A stretch of DNA of 64,000 nucleotides. Origin: Rhynchopus euleeides. Taxonomy: Eukaryota; Euglenozoa; Diplonemea; Diplonemida; Diplonemidae. The stretch spans positions 1,178,001 to 1,242,000 of the forward strand of contig OY723274.1 of NCBI GenBank assembly GCA_963210315.1, in the 5' to 3' direction. Shown here piece after piece: positions 22,024-32,029 of the stretch (positions are counted from its first letter, which is position 1; every line of letters begins with the position of its first letter). The translations under genes were made by a program, and so were the position numbers. Under the pieces are notes generated by a model, which ran no database searches, was not told the DNA's origin, and saw only the letters and a list, made by a program, of their open reading frames with translations.

Positions 22024-22082
22024 CCAACGGTACCGGTACTGGTACCGGAGTACCGGTACCCGTACCGGTACCAGTACCGGGT
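22024..22082. repeat. ACCGGT/GGTACC microsatellite
   Basis: About 59 bp of alternating GGTACCGGTACT-type hexamers, self-complementary, immediately at the end of the retrotransposon fragment. The following 22083-22160 contains GATTTACGTAGTTTTTACG and repeated TACGTAGTT motifs shared with 28200-28240. Confidence 0.75.
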
Positions 22083-22574
22083 GAAAAAAAAAGACTTGGA
22101 TGGTGCCCCTGAAAGGGCCGATTTACGTAGTTTTTACGTAGTTCTTACGTAGTTCATTAGTGGGGAGGACCCTCTTTTTTTTCCACCTATTTTCCTTTTC
22201 CCAGGTTCCCCATTTCCAAGCCCCAGCACGACCTGCGCACTGCTGACGCGGCCCACCTGCACCCCGCACCCCACTCCCCCACCCCCGTTGTCGCTTTTTC
22301 TGTCCACAGAAGCCACAAGGATGGAACCACCCTTTGTAGAGGGGGGGGGGGGGGGGTAGGGGGGGGTCAAATGGGGGTGACAAACACGATTTTTCAAAAA
22401 AACCGGCGCAGAGGCCCCAAAGCCCCCGTAAACCCTCCAAACCCCCCCAGATCGGTCCGGAAACCCATCGAACCCCACTTTTCCACCATTCCGGGCACCT
22501 CAGGTGCCCGAATTGGGGTACCTAAATTTTGTGCCACCGTTTGGTACCGGACAGTGCCACTGTGTGGGAGGTTG

Positions 22575-22718
22575 GAAAAGAAAATGCCCCAACACACCAC
22601 ATCTGAGGGTTGCAATGCATGTTGCTTGCCAACCACGTCATCCGGTGGGTGTCAGGCGCTATGTAGGTGGCATCAGCCAGGTCTTCGATGTGTTCTGGCT
22701 TGTATATGTACCTCCCTG
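22575..22718. repeat. Nested inverted repeat, left arm
   Basis: AAAAGAAAATGCCCCAACAC through CTTGTATATGTACCTCCCTG, repeated in inverse orientation at 23140-23283. The loop between the arms (22719-23139) has no recognisable gene. Together they look like a roughly 700-bp fold-back element abutting the left terminal repeat. Confidence 0.75.
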
Positions 22719-23139
22719 CCTGCGGCACAGGCACTGCCTTTGTCCCCCACACCAGCCACAGAGAGCGTATTGTACTCGGTCCACGGTTGCTGATTCATTG
22801 TGATGCGTTGTATCCTCGAGTGAACGTCACACACTAGTGACACCACCACCCGCCATCCGAGAGCTGTATTGACTTTGCGCGCTTCCGTTGCATTCACCTC
22901 GCCACGCATATTGCACTGTTCAGTACCAGTGCTCTTGGGCCAGGCAAAGTAGACCGCAGCAAGTACCAATTCTGGCACAATGGGTACCACGACAGCGCAC
23001 TTCGTGTGTTCCCGGAATGTACAGCTCGTGTTGCAACAGTCGTTGTCAACACATCCCGGTTGTGGAGCACTGCTGCACAGGAATCACACGACCATCTGGA
23101 CTTGTTCCGTACCTACAGGCAGCCTCCCGGTGCATGGTG

Positions 23140-23283
23140 GCAGGGAGGTACATATACACAGAACTCATCGAAGACCTGGCTAATGCCACCTACATAGCGC
23201 CTGACACCCACCGGATGACGTGGTTGGCAAGCAACATGCATTGCAACCCTCAGATGTGGTGTGTTGGGGCATTTTCTTTTCTT
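23140..23283. repeat. Nested inverted repeat, right arm
   Basis: Inverse complement of 22575-22718 with a few substitutions, ending GTGTTGGGGCATTTTCTTTT. Confidence 0.75.
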
Positions 23284-23596
23284 TTTTTGCGTATCCGTCA
23301 GGTGGACCACCGGGTGGGGAGAGATCCGGTGTGAGGCACTTGGGTCCGTCCAGGTGGGCAGGGGGAACCTGGGGGCGGGGGGCCTCAAAACCCGTCTACC
23401 AGTGCCGCTTCTAATCTCGTCGGTCTTGTCCCAACCACCACCAGCCAGCCCAGAACGCCCTGACGCTGCGACCTCGTCGATTTTTCCGTTTCGCCCATCC
23501 GCCCAACTCCGCCAACCCAACCAGCCCTACCCTTTCTCCCAGTCAGGGCGGTACTCACACGAGCGGCAAAGCGCTGGGGGAGGGGGGGGGGGACAT

Positions 23597-23990
23597 CAAT
23601 AGGGGAGGGGAGGGGAGGGGAGGGGAGGGGAGGGGAGGGGGGAGGGGAGGGGAGGGGAGGGGAGGGGAGGGGAGGGGAGGGGAGGGGAGGGGAGGGGAGG
23701 GGAGGGGAGGGGAGGGGAGGGGAGGGGAGGGGAGGGGAGGGGAGGGGAGGGGAGGGGAGGGGAGGGGAGGGGAGGGGAGGGGAGGGGAGGGGAGGGGAGG
23801 GGAGGGGAGGGGAGGGGAGGGGAGGGGAGGGGAGGGGAGGGGAGGGGAGGGGAGGGGAGGGGAGGGGAGGGGAGGGGAGGGGAGGGGAGGGGAGGGGAGG
23901 GGAGGGGAGGGGAGGGGAGGGGAGGGGAGGGGAGGGGAGGGGAGGGAGGGGAGGGGAGGGGAGGGGAGGGGGGAGGAAGGGGGGGGAGGA
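23597..23990. repeat. AGGGG pentanucleotide microsatellite, about 390 bp
   Basis: Almost pure AGGGG repeated roughly 75 times with a few one-base irregularities, degrading into longer G runs to 24009. Strong G-quadruplex potential on the plus strand. Predicted Pro/Ser-rich peptides here are artefacts. Confidence 0.98.
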
Positions 23991-24172
23991 AGGGGGGGGG
24001 GGGGGGGGTTATGTTGTTTCTAACCCAGACCTGCTGTGCAGAGCCCGGGGGAGGGGGTGGCCAGCCCCTGTCTAACCATTCACAACGGCCACCTGCACAC
24101 ATCTATGAAAGGGGGGGGGGGGGGAAGGTCCCGGGGGGGGGGGGGGTGGTGGGGGTGGGGACGCTGCTCCGC

Positions 24173-25806
24173 CTACTCGCCCCGCTCCACCTCCGTCTGC
24201 AGCTTGCGCATGTAGACGCGCAGGCTGACCCCCGGCTCCCTCGTCTGGTTCCCGGGCTCGGCCTGCGCGCCCCCTTGCAGGATGCGCGCCTGCAGCCACT
24301 CCGCCGCTACGTCACCTGCCACCCTGGGCGAGAGGGGGCAAAGGCCATAGCTGGGGTGGAAGCAGTGCCTCCACGCCTCGACGGTGCGGGGGATGGCTCC
24401 TCCCATCGAGACGCAGGGGGCCATGCCGCGGGCCCGCGCTACCACCCCCTCGGCCCAGACACGGGACGCCGCAAGCTCCTGCAGAGCGGGGATGTTCGCC
24501 GCGGGCGTCTCGTCGTCCCCGTAGGCGTCGATGGCCTGGAGGTCGTCCTCGGGCTCCCACACGTTCGCCGGGTCGTCGTCGAACTCCATGGGGCCCGCCG
24601 CGTCACCCTGACGCAGCTCCTCCAGGCGTCTCGAGGACGCGGCCGTCCGGCTGCGGCGCTGCCCGTCCCGGCGGGCCTGCGCGGCGTTGCGCATCATCGT
24701 CGCAGCAACCCCCTGGATCCCGCCAGCCCCACCGGGGGCTGTTCCGCCAGAGGTGCCAGAGGGGGCTGTGTTGAAGGTGTGGGAGCCTCCGCCCTGGCGG
24801 CGCCGCGCGGCCTGAGCGGGGCCAGACGGCTGGGCGCCTGCCGCCGTGACCGGAGCCGCAGAGGGCACACCAGAGGGGGCTGTGTTTGAGGTTTGGGAGC
24901 CTCCGCCCTGGTGGTTCTCTGTGGCCCCCGACCCCGACGGCGGGCACTCTGCATGTTGGGCCTGCCCCTGCATGGGGGCTGGGGCAGCCCGGGAGGCACT
25001 CTCCGCCGGGGGCACGCTGTGGCCGTGGGTCGCGGAGGGCGCACCAGAGGGGGCTGTGTTTGAGGTTTGGGAGCCTCCGCCCTGGTGCATCTCCACGTCC
25101 TGGCCGGGAGCGACCGGCTCCTCCGCCACTTCCTCCTTCACCCGCGTTGGATGGTGCGCAGCCCCCGACGAGTCGTGCGGGGCACTCGGCTGCCTGGGCC
25201 CCATCGGCGTGTCGTGCATGCGGCTCGGGATGGGCTTCCGCCGGCGGGGGGCGCGCCCGGGCGGACTCCAGGACCTCCCGCAGATCCGGGGTGACCGCGG
25301 GTTGCTCCGCAGGGTCTGGAGCGTCGACATCCACCGCCACCCGGTCAATGTAGCCTGGGCACCGCTCACCCCGCACTGCGCATGACGCGCACACTTTGCG
25401 CCAGCATCTGCCACACGCGTGATGCCTCGCGGAGCGGTCGAACGGGCGGCGGCACTTCTCGCACTCCTCCACCTGGCCCGCCGAGCCCCCCTGACGCACC
25501 ATCTGCATGGGACTATCACCATCGCACCCCGTGACATCCGCTGCCATCGGCTTCGGGGGAAGACCCGCCAGGTGCTGACGCATGGGCTCCGGCATAACTA
25601 GGGGCACGTAGTGCCCATGTTGCCCCCCCGTCCTCCGCAGACAGTGGGCGTCCACCACTGCACCCGCACCTACTGGGGACAGAAGCATCGGCTGGTGGTT
25701 GTCGATGAGCACGAGGACGACGCATCTGGTCACGCGCGCAGCCGCCGCCAGGGCGATGAAGTCCGCCCAGGTGCGCACGTCGTCGCTCCCTGCGCGCATC
25801 ATCTGC
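24173..25806 (-). pseudogene. OTU protease plus zinc-finger gene fragment
   Basis: Reading on the minus strand from the terminal-repeat border: TWADFIALAAAARVTRCVVL through GGQHGHYVPLV (25800-25600) resembles the C-terminal half of an OTU protease with its catalytic His. The Cys half is missing. A zinc module follows (CEKCRRPF, then HACGRCWRKVCASC, about 25475-25390). The frame shifts near 25200 into a linker with three copies of GGGSQTSNTAPSG (24752-24794, 24870-24912, 25041-25085), then an acidic tail ending VYMRKLQTEVERGE at 24173. OTU, then Cys-rich module, then low-complexity tail matches the C-terminal order of the protein at 49738-52683, so this may derive from a related non-LTR element. 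It is 5'-truncated and frameshifted. Confidence 0.6.
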
Positions 25807-26034
25807 TTCTTTTCCAACCTCCCACACAGTGGCACTGTCCGGTACCAAACGGTGGCACAAAATTTAGGTACCCCAATTCGGGCACCTGAGGTGCCCGGAA
25901 TGGTGGAAAAGTGGGGTTCGATGGGTTTCCGGACCGATCTGGGGGGGTTTGGAGGGTTTACGGGGGCTTTGGGGCCTCTGCGCCGGTTTTTTGAAAAATC
26001 GTGTTTGTCCACGTAAAAGGGTGGCATTTGACCC

Positions 26035-26825
26035 CCCCTAGGGCAGTGATAGAAAATACGTAAAAAAACGTTCAACGTATTTGAACGTTCAACGTATTTT
26101 TAAAAAATGCGCCGAAGTTGAACGTTTTTTTGGCTTTTGAGCGTTTTCACCCACTGGGTGCACTCTTCACATGAAATCCCCCCTAGCAGTAGGGGGTGGG
26201 CCCCCTGCACACACTAAAGGGGACACCTGTGGGATGGAGAGTGTCACGCGTGGCGAAAAGTCGGTGAAAAAGAGGTTCTGTAGTCCGAGAAGGGGCGGGA
26301 CCCGGAAAGGGGTGGTTGGTACCCCCTCTTTTCAGGGTTGAACTCCGGAAAAGCGGGGGTACCAACCCCCTCTCGACCTATCTCCCAATTTTACCCCACT
26401 CGACCGGCTGGAGTCTGTCGTGTCGAGGAAGTGGATGGCCGAACCTGAGCTACGGGTACAGGACGTATGGGATATCACGCATGGGAGAACTGGATGGCAT
26501 ATCCCACCGGCAGGGGTTCATCTCAACTGCACCGCCCGCTTCATGGAGCAAAGGACAAGGGATATGTTGTCGACTGCATCGCGAAGCAAGTCGCTGTAAA
26601 ATCGTGCTCCAAGGACGTCTTCCGCACGGTTGTCGTTGGTGCCACCAACTCGCCCTTGCTCTGCTTGAGGAAAGGCGGGTTTGTGCCTGGTGGCCCCTGC
26701 AGACGGTAGGCAATGTGAGAAACGTTCAAATACGCTGAACGTTCAACGTATTTGAACGTTCAACGTATTTTTAAAATCGGGATTCTGAAAAATACGCGTA
26801 TTTTGCCTTCACTGCCCTAGGGGGG
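26035..26825. mobile_element. Non-autonomous element with AACGTTCAACGTATTT subterminal repeats
   Basis: The ends are inverted (CCCTAGGGCAGTGA at 26037 and TCACTGCCCTAGGG at 26822). Inside each end are repeats of AACGTTCAACGTATTT (26070-26101 left, 26720-26775 right). The interior has a strong hairpin (26305-26370, GGTTGGTACCCCC pairing with GGGGGTACCAACC) and no recognised gene. Its left end abuts the right end of the 22357-26040 element. Confidence 0.65.
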
Positions 26826-27009
26826 GGGGGGGGGGCCGGTTGTCGTCCTGTGGCTGCTTTGTGGGGCGAGCGCAGCAGGTTCTCCTTTGCTTCTACGGGC
26901 TCTTGCCACAACAGCGTCGCAGCTGTGTGTCTCCGCGTCACCGGATCTGTGCGGCCTCGTAGTGGGGGCATTCTGGAGGTCGAGGTGTCAACTGGTTTCA
27001 TCTCGAAAT

Positions 27010-27830
27010 GTGGGTCTGGCTCAGGGGCTGGTCCCACCCAGCGGGGGTCCCACCCAGTGGGACCCCCTCTTCGGGTGCTCCTAAATCCAGCTCTGTTGAA
27101 CGTTTGGAATTTGTGCAGCTCGTCGTGGGGCCATTTTAGTGGTTGAGGTGCCAAACTTCTCCTCTCAAACCCGGGTCTGGTTCAGGGACTGGTCATGGGA
27201 GAAGGTGACTGGGTGGCAGCCAGCCCGCAGCACACCCACACCCCACCCTCCCAGCGGTACCCCCTCCTCGGGTATTCCAAAACCCCGTTCTTTTGAACGT
27301 TTGGAACTTTTGCGGATCGCAGTGGGGTCATTTTGTGGGTCTAGGAGCCAAACATCGTCCATGGAACGTGACTCTGGTTCAGGGGCTGGTCCTAAGAGAA
27401 TGTGACTGGGAGGCAGCCACACCCCCACCCACCCATCCATCGGGACCCCCTCCACGGGTGTTCCAAAACCCCGTTCTTTTGAACGTTTGGAATTTGTTCG
27501 GATCACAGTGGGGTCACTTTGGTGGTGTGCGAGCCAAGTGTCACCCATGAAACACGGGTCTGGTTCAGGGGCTGGTCGTGGGTAAAGGTGGCTGGGAGGC
27601 GGTCAGCCCACACCCACCTCCACCCAGCGGGACCCCCTCCTCGGGTGTTCCAAAACCCCTTTCTTTTGAACGTTCGGAATTTTTGCGGATCACAGTGGGG
27701 TCATTTTGGTGGTGTACGAGCCAAGTTACACCCATGAAACGTGAGTCTGGTTCAGGGACTAGTCATGGGTGAAGGTGCTGGGAGGCAGCCAGCACGCCTA
27801 CACCCCACCCCACCTACCCTGTAGGGTGTG
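27010..27830. repeat. Satellite-like tandem repeat, about 187-bp unit
   Basis: Start points of the CTGGTTCAGGG-CTGGTC motif at 27016, 27174, 27371, 27557 and 27744 give spacings of 158, 197, 186 and 187. Units also share CCCCCTCCTCGGGTGTTCCA and TTGAACGTTTGGAA. Frames through it are artefacts. Confidence 0.85.
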
Positions 27831-28165
27831 GAGGTGGCCCCAGCGGCGAGAATCTGACCATAACCGGCTTCTTTTGATTTATCGGGGCTCGCTGGGGTTG
27901 GGGGTGCGACGGATGCCATTTTTTCTCAAAAAATGTTACTCTTCGCACATGAAGCTCTTCCACCGTATGTCTGCTTGAAAGCCATTCAGGCCAAACCCCC
28001 AAAAACCCGAAAAATGCCACCCACCCCGTCGGGGGTGCAGGTGGGCTCCGAGTCAGCAATCTGACCAAAACCGGTTTCTTTGGACTTATTTGGGCACGCT
28101 GGGGTTGGGGGTGTGGTGGAACTCATTTTTTCCCGAAAAATTTCACCATTAACCTGTGAAGGGGA
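27819..28165. repeat. Second tandem repeat, about 206-bp unit, two copies
   Basis: Copies at 27819 and 28025 share AATCTGACCA.AACCGG.TTC, CGCTGGGGTTGGGGGTG and a TTTTTTCTCAAAAAA-type hairpin. They follow directly from the 187-bp array. No coding content. Confidence 0.75.
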
Positions 28166-28194
28166 AATCCCATTTTCAAAATAAAAAAGAAGGT

Positions 28195-28485
28195 CCACCC
28201 CCGATTTACGTAGTTCTTACGTAGTTCTGACGTAGTTGCGATTTCGTTTTCAGGGGCACCATTGGAGTTGCGTTCTTTGTTTGTACGAACGGTGCCTGCT
28301 AGTGCATGTGTGCAGATACCGAACGCTGCCACGAGTCTTTTTAGTGCGAAAAGCTAGCTGTTCTTCCAAAAAAGACTTGGAGTTACTGTAACTGGTGCCC
28401 CTGACGACCCCATATTGCGTAGTTTGTGCGTAGTGAAAAGGGGGGGGGGGTCTCATTTTTTGATTTACTCAGCCATTCTCTGTCT
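28195..28485. other. Dispersed-repeat cluster
   Basis: Contains TACGTAGTTCTTACGTAGTT (shared with 22125-22157), the GAGTTGCG plus TTCTTTGTTTGTACGAACGG motif at 28265-28293, AAAAAAGACTTGGAGTTAC, and a G run at 28440-28450. Similar pieces recur at 29295-29373. No gene seen. Confidence 0.5.
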
Positions 28486-28724
28486 CTATGCCGGGACCCC
28501 AAACTCAAGGAGTTCTTGCTGTTCCGGGGTCAGTGAGGGTGCAGGCGCTTCAGGTGCTGCAGGTGCTGCAGGTTCTTCAGGTGCTGCAGCGCTGGCAGCC
28601 TTCGGTGCGGGTTTCGACGCAGTATTTGCAGGTCTCTTTGGGGGTGCCCTTTGGCGCGGTGCCTGCTTCAGCTCCTCCGGGTGGAAGCGTCAACGCATCA
28701 TTAAGGAAGAAGGAAGCACAGTTG

Positions 28725-29042
28725 CTACGCTTTTTTGCAGCTGCAGGAAACGACACCATACCCAACAACAATCCCCAGACCGTCGAGGGAGAGTGGGCGC
28801 CTGGATCCCGTGACACAGATCTCTAGTGCCGTTGTGATCCCCTCGGATAACGTCTCCTGGACGTTGTCAGCGGAGGTTGCCTGTGTGGCGGTGACCTCCG
28901 TATACCCCGCGGGATCCAGTGCCAGTAGCGCCTTCTTCAGCTTTTCGTCGACCCCTCGGCCGACGCTCTCCTTGATGTCAAGGGCCACCTTCAGGGTGGC
29001 ACCTCGCAGCGCCCTGAAGGCTGTGATCGTATCATCATTCAC
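28725..29042 (-). CDS. Hypothetical small protein, possibly a gag-like remnant
   Basis: 106 codons, opening with GTG rather than ATG after an upstream in-frame stop; a splice acceptor (CGTAG) just before it is possible. The residues (FRALRGATLKVALDIKESVG, KLKKALLALDP) look like a genuine helical protein, but I recognise no family. A second minus frame (to 28486) continues with Ala/Pro-rich sequence ending SLTPEQQELLEFGVPA, as if one gene were split by a frameshift. It lies downstream of the RT at 29428 on the same strand, so it may be retroelement debris. Confidence 0.3.
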   Translation of the reverse strand: MNDDTITAFRALRGATLKVALDIKESVGRGVDEKLKKALLALDPAGYTEVTATQATSADNVQETLSEGITTALEICVTGSRRPLSLDGLGIVVGYGVVSCSCKKA

Positions 29043-29427
29043 AATCTCGAGGGTGTTCTACGCGGCTCCTGGAACTCACTTCCTTCTCAGGTGTTTCTGG
29101 GCATGGGGCAACCTTGCCCAGGTGTTTCTGGAGTCCCGCCCCACATGTCGTGCGTTCTTTCGTACGGTGTATAGTGAGTTCTGGCAATAATTTTTTGCTC
29201 GGTCAGCGCAGTGCCTCCAGTCCTGTCTCAGTAGCCACACAGAAAGGGGGACCAAAAAAAACTGGGGGGGGACCAAAAAGCGAGACCCCCCCCCCAGATT
29301 GCGTAGTTTGTGCGTAGTGAAAAAGGGGTAAATCAGGGGCACCAGAGTTGCGTTCTTTGTTTGTACGAACGGTCTTTATTTCACAACTTCCGCGCCCCCC
29401 CCCCCCTCCCCTTTTTCATTCACGCCC
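29043..29427. other. Spacer downstream of RT gene
   Basis: Contains the dispersed motif at 29345-29373, a C run near 29287-29296, and a C-rich stretch 29394-29410. Presumably the 3' non-coding part of the adjacent retroelement; no terminal repeat recognised. Confidence 0.4.
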
Positions 29428-31062
29428 TTAGAGCCTTGTGTACTGGTCAGCGATGTTCTCGCACGTTCTTACGTACTCCGGCTCGAGGCTGCAGTCATGG
29501 CGCTCTAGGCAGTACTGAATGTCGTTCAGCCAGCGTTGCGCACCCTCAACATGGGACACACCCTTGCGAATAGCCCCAATCACCGCTTGGTTGTCGCTGA
29601 AGAGTATGATGTGATAACCCCTCCAGCGGGGCCTGCTACACATCGTAGAGACAGCCTTGTAGGCCGCAAACAACTCCTTCAGGAATATTGTCGCAGCTGC
29701 AAGCTCGCCCCAGAAGGCGCCATAGAGAGGGCGGAGGTCCTCCTGGACCACGGCCCAGCCTGATAGGCTCGCATCACAGACCACCTGGACCACCAGACGC
29801 TCCCGCACCACCCACGACTGCCAGTCGTTTCGCGCCAGTGCGTCAGCCTGTAACTGAAGAGCCCGACAGACTCTGTCCCCCATCACGTAAGGAGCATCCC
29901 ATGGCAGATGAAGCCGAGAGGTCTGAGACATCCAGGTGAGTATCGTCAAGGCGCCATGCAGCGGGAGACGGAGCGCGTGGTATCTCCACAAGAATGCCCC
30001 GCAGATACGCCACCAGGTGCGCAGGGTACCCTGACAGCTGGACAGCAGGCTCTGAGCAGCGGGAAGGGTCTTCATCACCCACGTAGGGTCCATGCGCCAC
30101 CGCCGTTGACGCAAGTCAACCTCAATCCCGAGGAGAGTGGTGTAAGCAGCAGGGGCCTCGTAGTCGCCGATCACCACGTTGTACTTCTCGCACAGCTGCT
30201 TGAACGCTTGATGCACCCTCGCCAGGCTCACACTGTCGCGGCAAAAAATGGCGTTGTCTATCCACGCCAGGCCCTGCGCATTCGTCCCTGTGCAGCTCTT
30301 CTGTATCAGTGCACTTGTCAGCGCTTGTGCGGCCTGGGGAGCTGGTGCGTAGCCCATAGGGAGTCGAGTCATGCGTCGGTGAAGGCGGCATGCCCTGAAG
30401 GCAAAGTATGGGCGCACATCCATCGGCAAGCCGAACTGAAAGAAGAAACTCTTAAAGTCAAACTGCATCACCAGGGAAGCCCCGAAGACGGTGGCGAGGA
30501 TCTCGCTGTACGACGGCAGATGGCAGCGTGGAAGGGAAGTCATGTCAAGAGCACTGTTGATGGCTCGGCAGGACATGATGAACCTGAGGGAACCCGCCGC
30601 CTTCTTCGGCACGCAGAAGACGCCCTGGTACCAGGTCACACTGGAAGCCGCCTTGGGGGAGGACTCTGTGATCCCGAGGCTGTCGAGGCGCCCCACATGT
30701 GGTAAGATCTTCGTGTTCAGGGGGCCCGGCCGCGGCTTCAAACCCTGATCGATGAGCCTGTAGAGGAAGTCTGCATCAGTAAACCATCGAAAGTTCTCCC
30801 CCAGGGCTGGGAAGTCCCTCAGCAGCTGCACAATGTAGATGGTGCCTGGGGTAGCCTCTGAGATAATTCCTTCGTAGGAAGCCCGGGGGGCAGCGGAGAA
30901 GCGCGAGTCCACCCAGGCAGAGGCGTAGTCGTAGTACTTCAGGTACATGCGAAAAGGAGAACTCCGATACAGGCTGTGCACTGATGCCAGGGAATCACCA
31001 GAATCACTTACTGACTCTGCAAGATCCGCGTCGCTTCCTTCGTCTCCAGAGTCGCTTGCCAT
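29428..31062 (-). CDS. Reverse transcriptase/RNase H of a YR-type retrotransposon (element 3)
   Basis: 544 aa from the Met at 31062 (MASDSGDEGSDADLAE). This start was chosen because upstream sequence in this frame is repetitive and the length matches the 547-aa RT of the element at 59645. RT motifs: LVMQFDFKSFFFQFGLP (motif A Asp), RLPMGYAPAPQAAQ (motif B), and LAWIDNAIF (motif C, Asp-Asn rather than Asp-Asp; the codons are complementary to 30253-30258). RNase H follows: VVCDASLSGWAVV, the Glu in KELFAAY, ILFSDNQAVIGAI and NIADQYTRL. The frame is uninterrupted, so it may be recently active or selected, but the element lacks gag and most of its recombinase here. Confidence 0.85.
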   Translation of the reverse strand: MASDSGDEGSDADLAESVSDSGDSLASVHSLYRSSPFRMYLKYYDYASAWVDSRFSAAPRASYEGIISEATPGTIYIVQLLRDFPALGENFRWFTDADFLYRLIDQGLKPRPGPLNTKILPHVGRLDSLGITESSPKAASSVTWYQGVFCVPKKAAGSLRFIMSCRAINSALDMTSLPRCHLPSYSEILATVFGASLVMQFDFKSFFFQFGLPMDVRPYFAFRACRLHRRMTRLPMGYAPAPQAAQALTSALIQKSCTGTNAQGLAWIDNAIFCRDSVSLARVHQAFKQLCEKYNVVIGDYEAPAAYTTLLGIEVDLRQRRWRMDPTWVMKTLPAAQSLLSSCQGTLRTWWRICGAFLWRYHALRLPLHGALTILTWMSQTSRLHLPWDAPYVMGDRVCRALQLQADALARNDWQSWVVRERLVVQVVCDASLSGWAVVQEDLRPLYGAFWGELAAATIFLKELFAAYKAVSTMCSRPRWRGYHIILFSDNQAVIGAIRKGVSHVEGAQRWLNDIQYCLERHDCSLEPEYVRTCENIADQYTRL

Positions 31063-31230
31063 AGTTGAGGCGGGAGATACTGTTCCGTTGAAGCTGCGTT
31101 CCGATGCCGAGCTAGGTGTTGGGCGGCACGCTGTCCCGCCGCCTCCGCGGTAACCTGCAGGGCACTCCGCCGGATACCGTGGGACAGGATGCATAGAGAG
31201 TCCCGCAGGTAGGTGTTGTAGTGCAAGGCT
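31008..31230 (-). pseudogene. Tyrosine recombinase C-terminal fragment (element 3)
   Basis: The minus frame ends at 31008 and overlaps the RT start by 54 nt. It contains LSHGIRRSAL (H-x-x-R box), QHLARHRNAASTEQYLPP (second His and the Tyr nucleophile) and a short helical tail, the C-terminal signature of phage-integrase-fold recombinases. Homology ends at about 31230, where CCTCCGGAGG repeats replace the rest of the gene. It shows that element 3 also had YR upstream of RT. Confidence 0.7.
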
Positions 31231-31385
31231 CTCGGGCCTCCGGAGGCGCCTCCGGGCCTCCGGCCTCCGGAGGCCTCCGGAGGAGCTAAAATGGCCTCCT
31301 CCGGAGGAACCTCCGGAGGTTCCTCCGGAGGCGGGTGGAGGCCTCCGGAGGCCCTCCGGAGGCGCCTCCGGAGGAACCCACCATG
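31225..31385. repeat. CCTCCGGAGG palindrome cluster
   Basis: About 160 bp made of CCTCCGGAGGC, GCGCCTCCGG and related self-complementary units, capable of extruding hairpins. It breaks the recombinase gene of element 3. Confidence 0.85.
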
Positions 31386-31507
31386 TCGAGCACAGGGTGA
31401 AAAATTGGTCCAAAACACGGTTTTTGGCCAATTTTTGGCCATTTCGGGAGATTTTTTTCGGGAGAATTTTTTTTTGGTCGAGAAAGCCAAAATTCACCCA
31501 AAAGATG

Positions 31508-31834
31508 ACCAAAAAAATTCTGACCCCAAACTCGGATTCTAGTGGTCTGAAACTGTCCATTGTCGAACGAAATCCTAAAAAAACTGATATTTTTGACCCC
31601 TGAATCACCCATGCGGTCCCAAAAATCAAACAAATGAGGTTTGGTACGGTTTTGGGCCGAAAAAGCCGAAAAATCAGACAAGGCAAAAATCCACCCAAAA
31701 GGTGTTCAAAAAAAATTCTGACCCCAAACTCGGATTCTAGTGGTCTGAAACTGTCCATTGTCGAACGAAATCCTAAAAAAACTGATATTTTTGGCCCCTG
31801 AATCACCCATGCGGTCCCAAAAATCAAACAAATG
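31508..31834. repeat. Direct duplication, about 130 bp at 198-bp spacing
   Basis: ATTCTGACCCCAAACTCGGA at 31517 and 31715 starts two nearly identical blocks ending CAAACAAATGA (to 31636 and 31834). The A/T-rich sequence following (31835-31965) has a further short duplication, AAAAATTGGGGTGCGGGCCC. Confidence 0.85.
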
Positions 31835-32029
31835 AAGACGGGAAAAAACCCCAAAAAAAATCCGGCCAAAAAAAATTGGGGTGCGGGCCCAAAATCCAAA
31901 AAAAATCGGCCAAAAAAAATTGGGGTGCGGGCCCAGAAATCCGAAAAAAAATCCCGAAACTCAGCCCACCCCTTCATTTCTGTGACGATTCGTCCTCGAC
32001 ATGACGTTAAACTGTCGGCATTCCATTTC

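Larger units (their letters stand above)
22357..26040. mobile_element. 3.7-kb inverted-repeat element carrying an OTU gene fragment
   Basis: Left end 22357-22582 and right end 25807-26040 are near-perfect inverted copies (about 230 bp). They begin TAGGGGGGG-TCAAATG and include GACAAACACGATTTTT and CCGGAAACCCATCGAACCCC. The interior holds a second nested inverted repeat (22575-22718 against 23140-23283), an AGGGG microsatellite, and a minus-strand OTU/zinc-finger gene fragment that starts right at the right terminal repeat. No transposase was recognised, so this looks like a non-autonomous element that captured host or retroelement sequence. A fold-back origin with later insertions is the alternative. 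Confidence 0.75.

Noticed and set aside
23596..24102. 168-codon minus frame of PPLPSP repeats
   Set aside because: Translation of the AGGGG microsatellite; no unique sequence.
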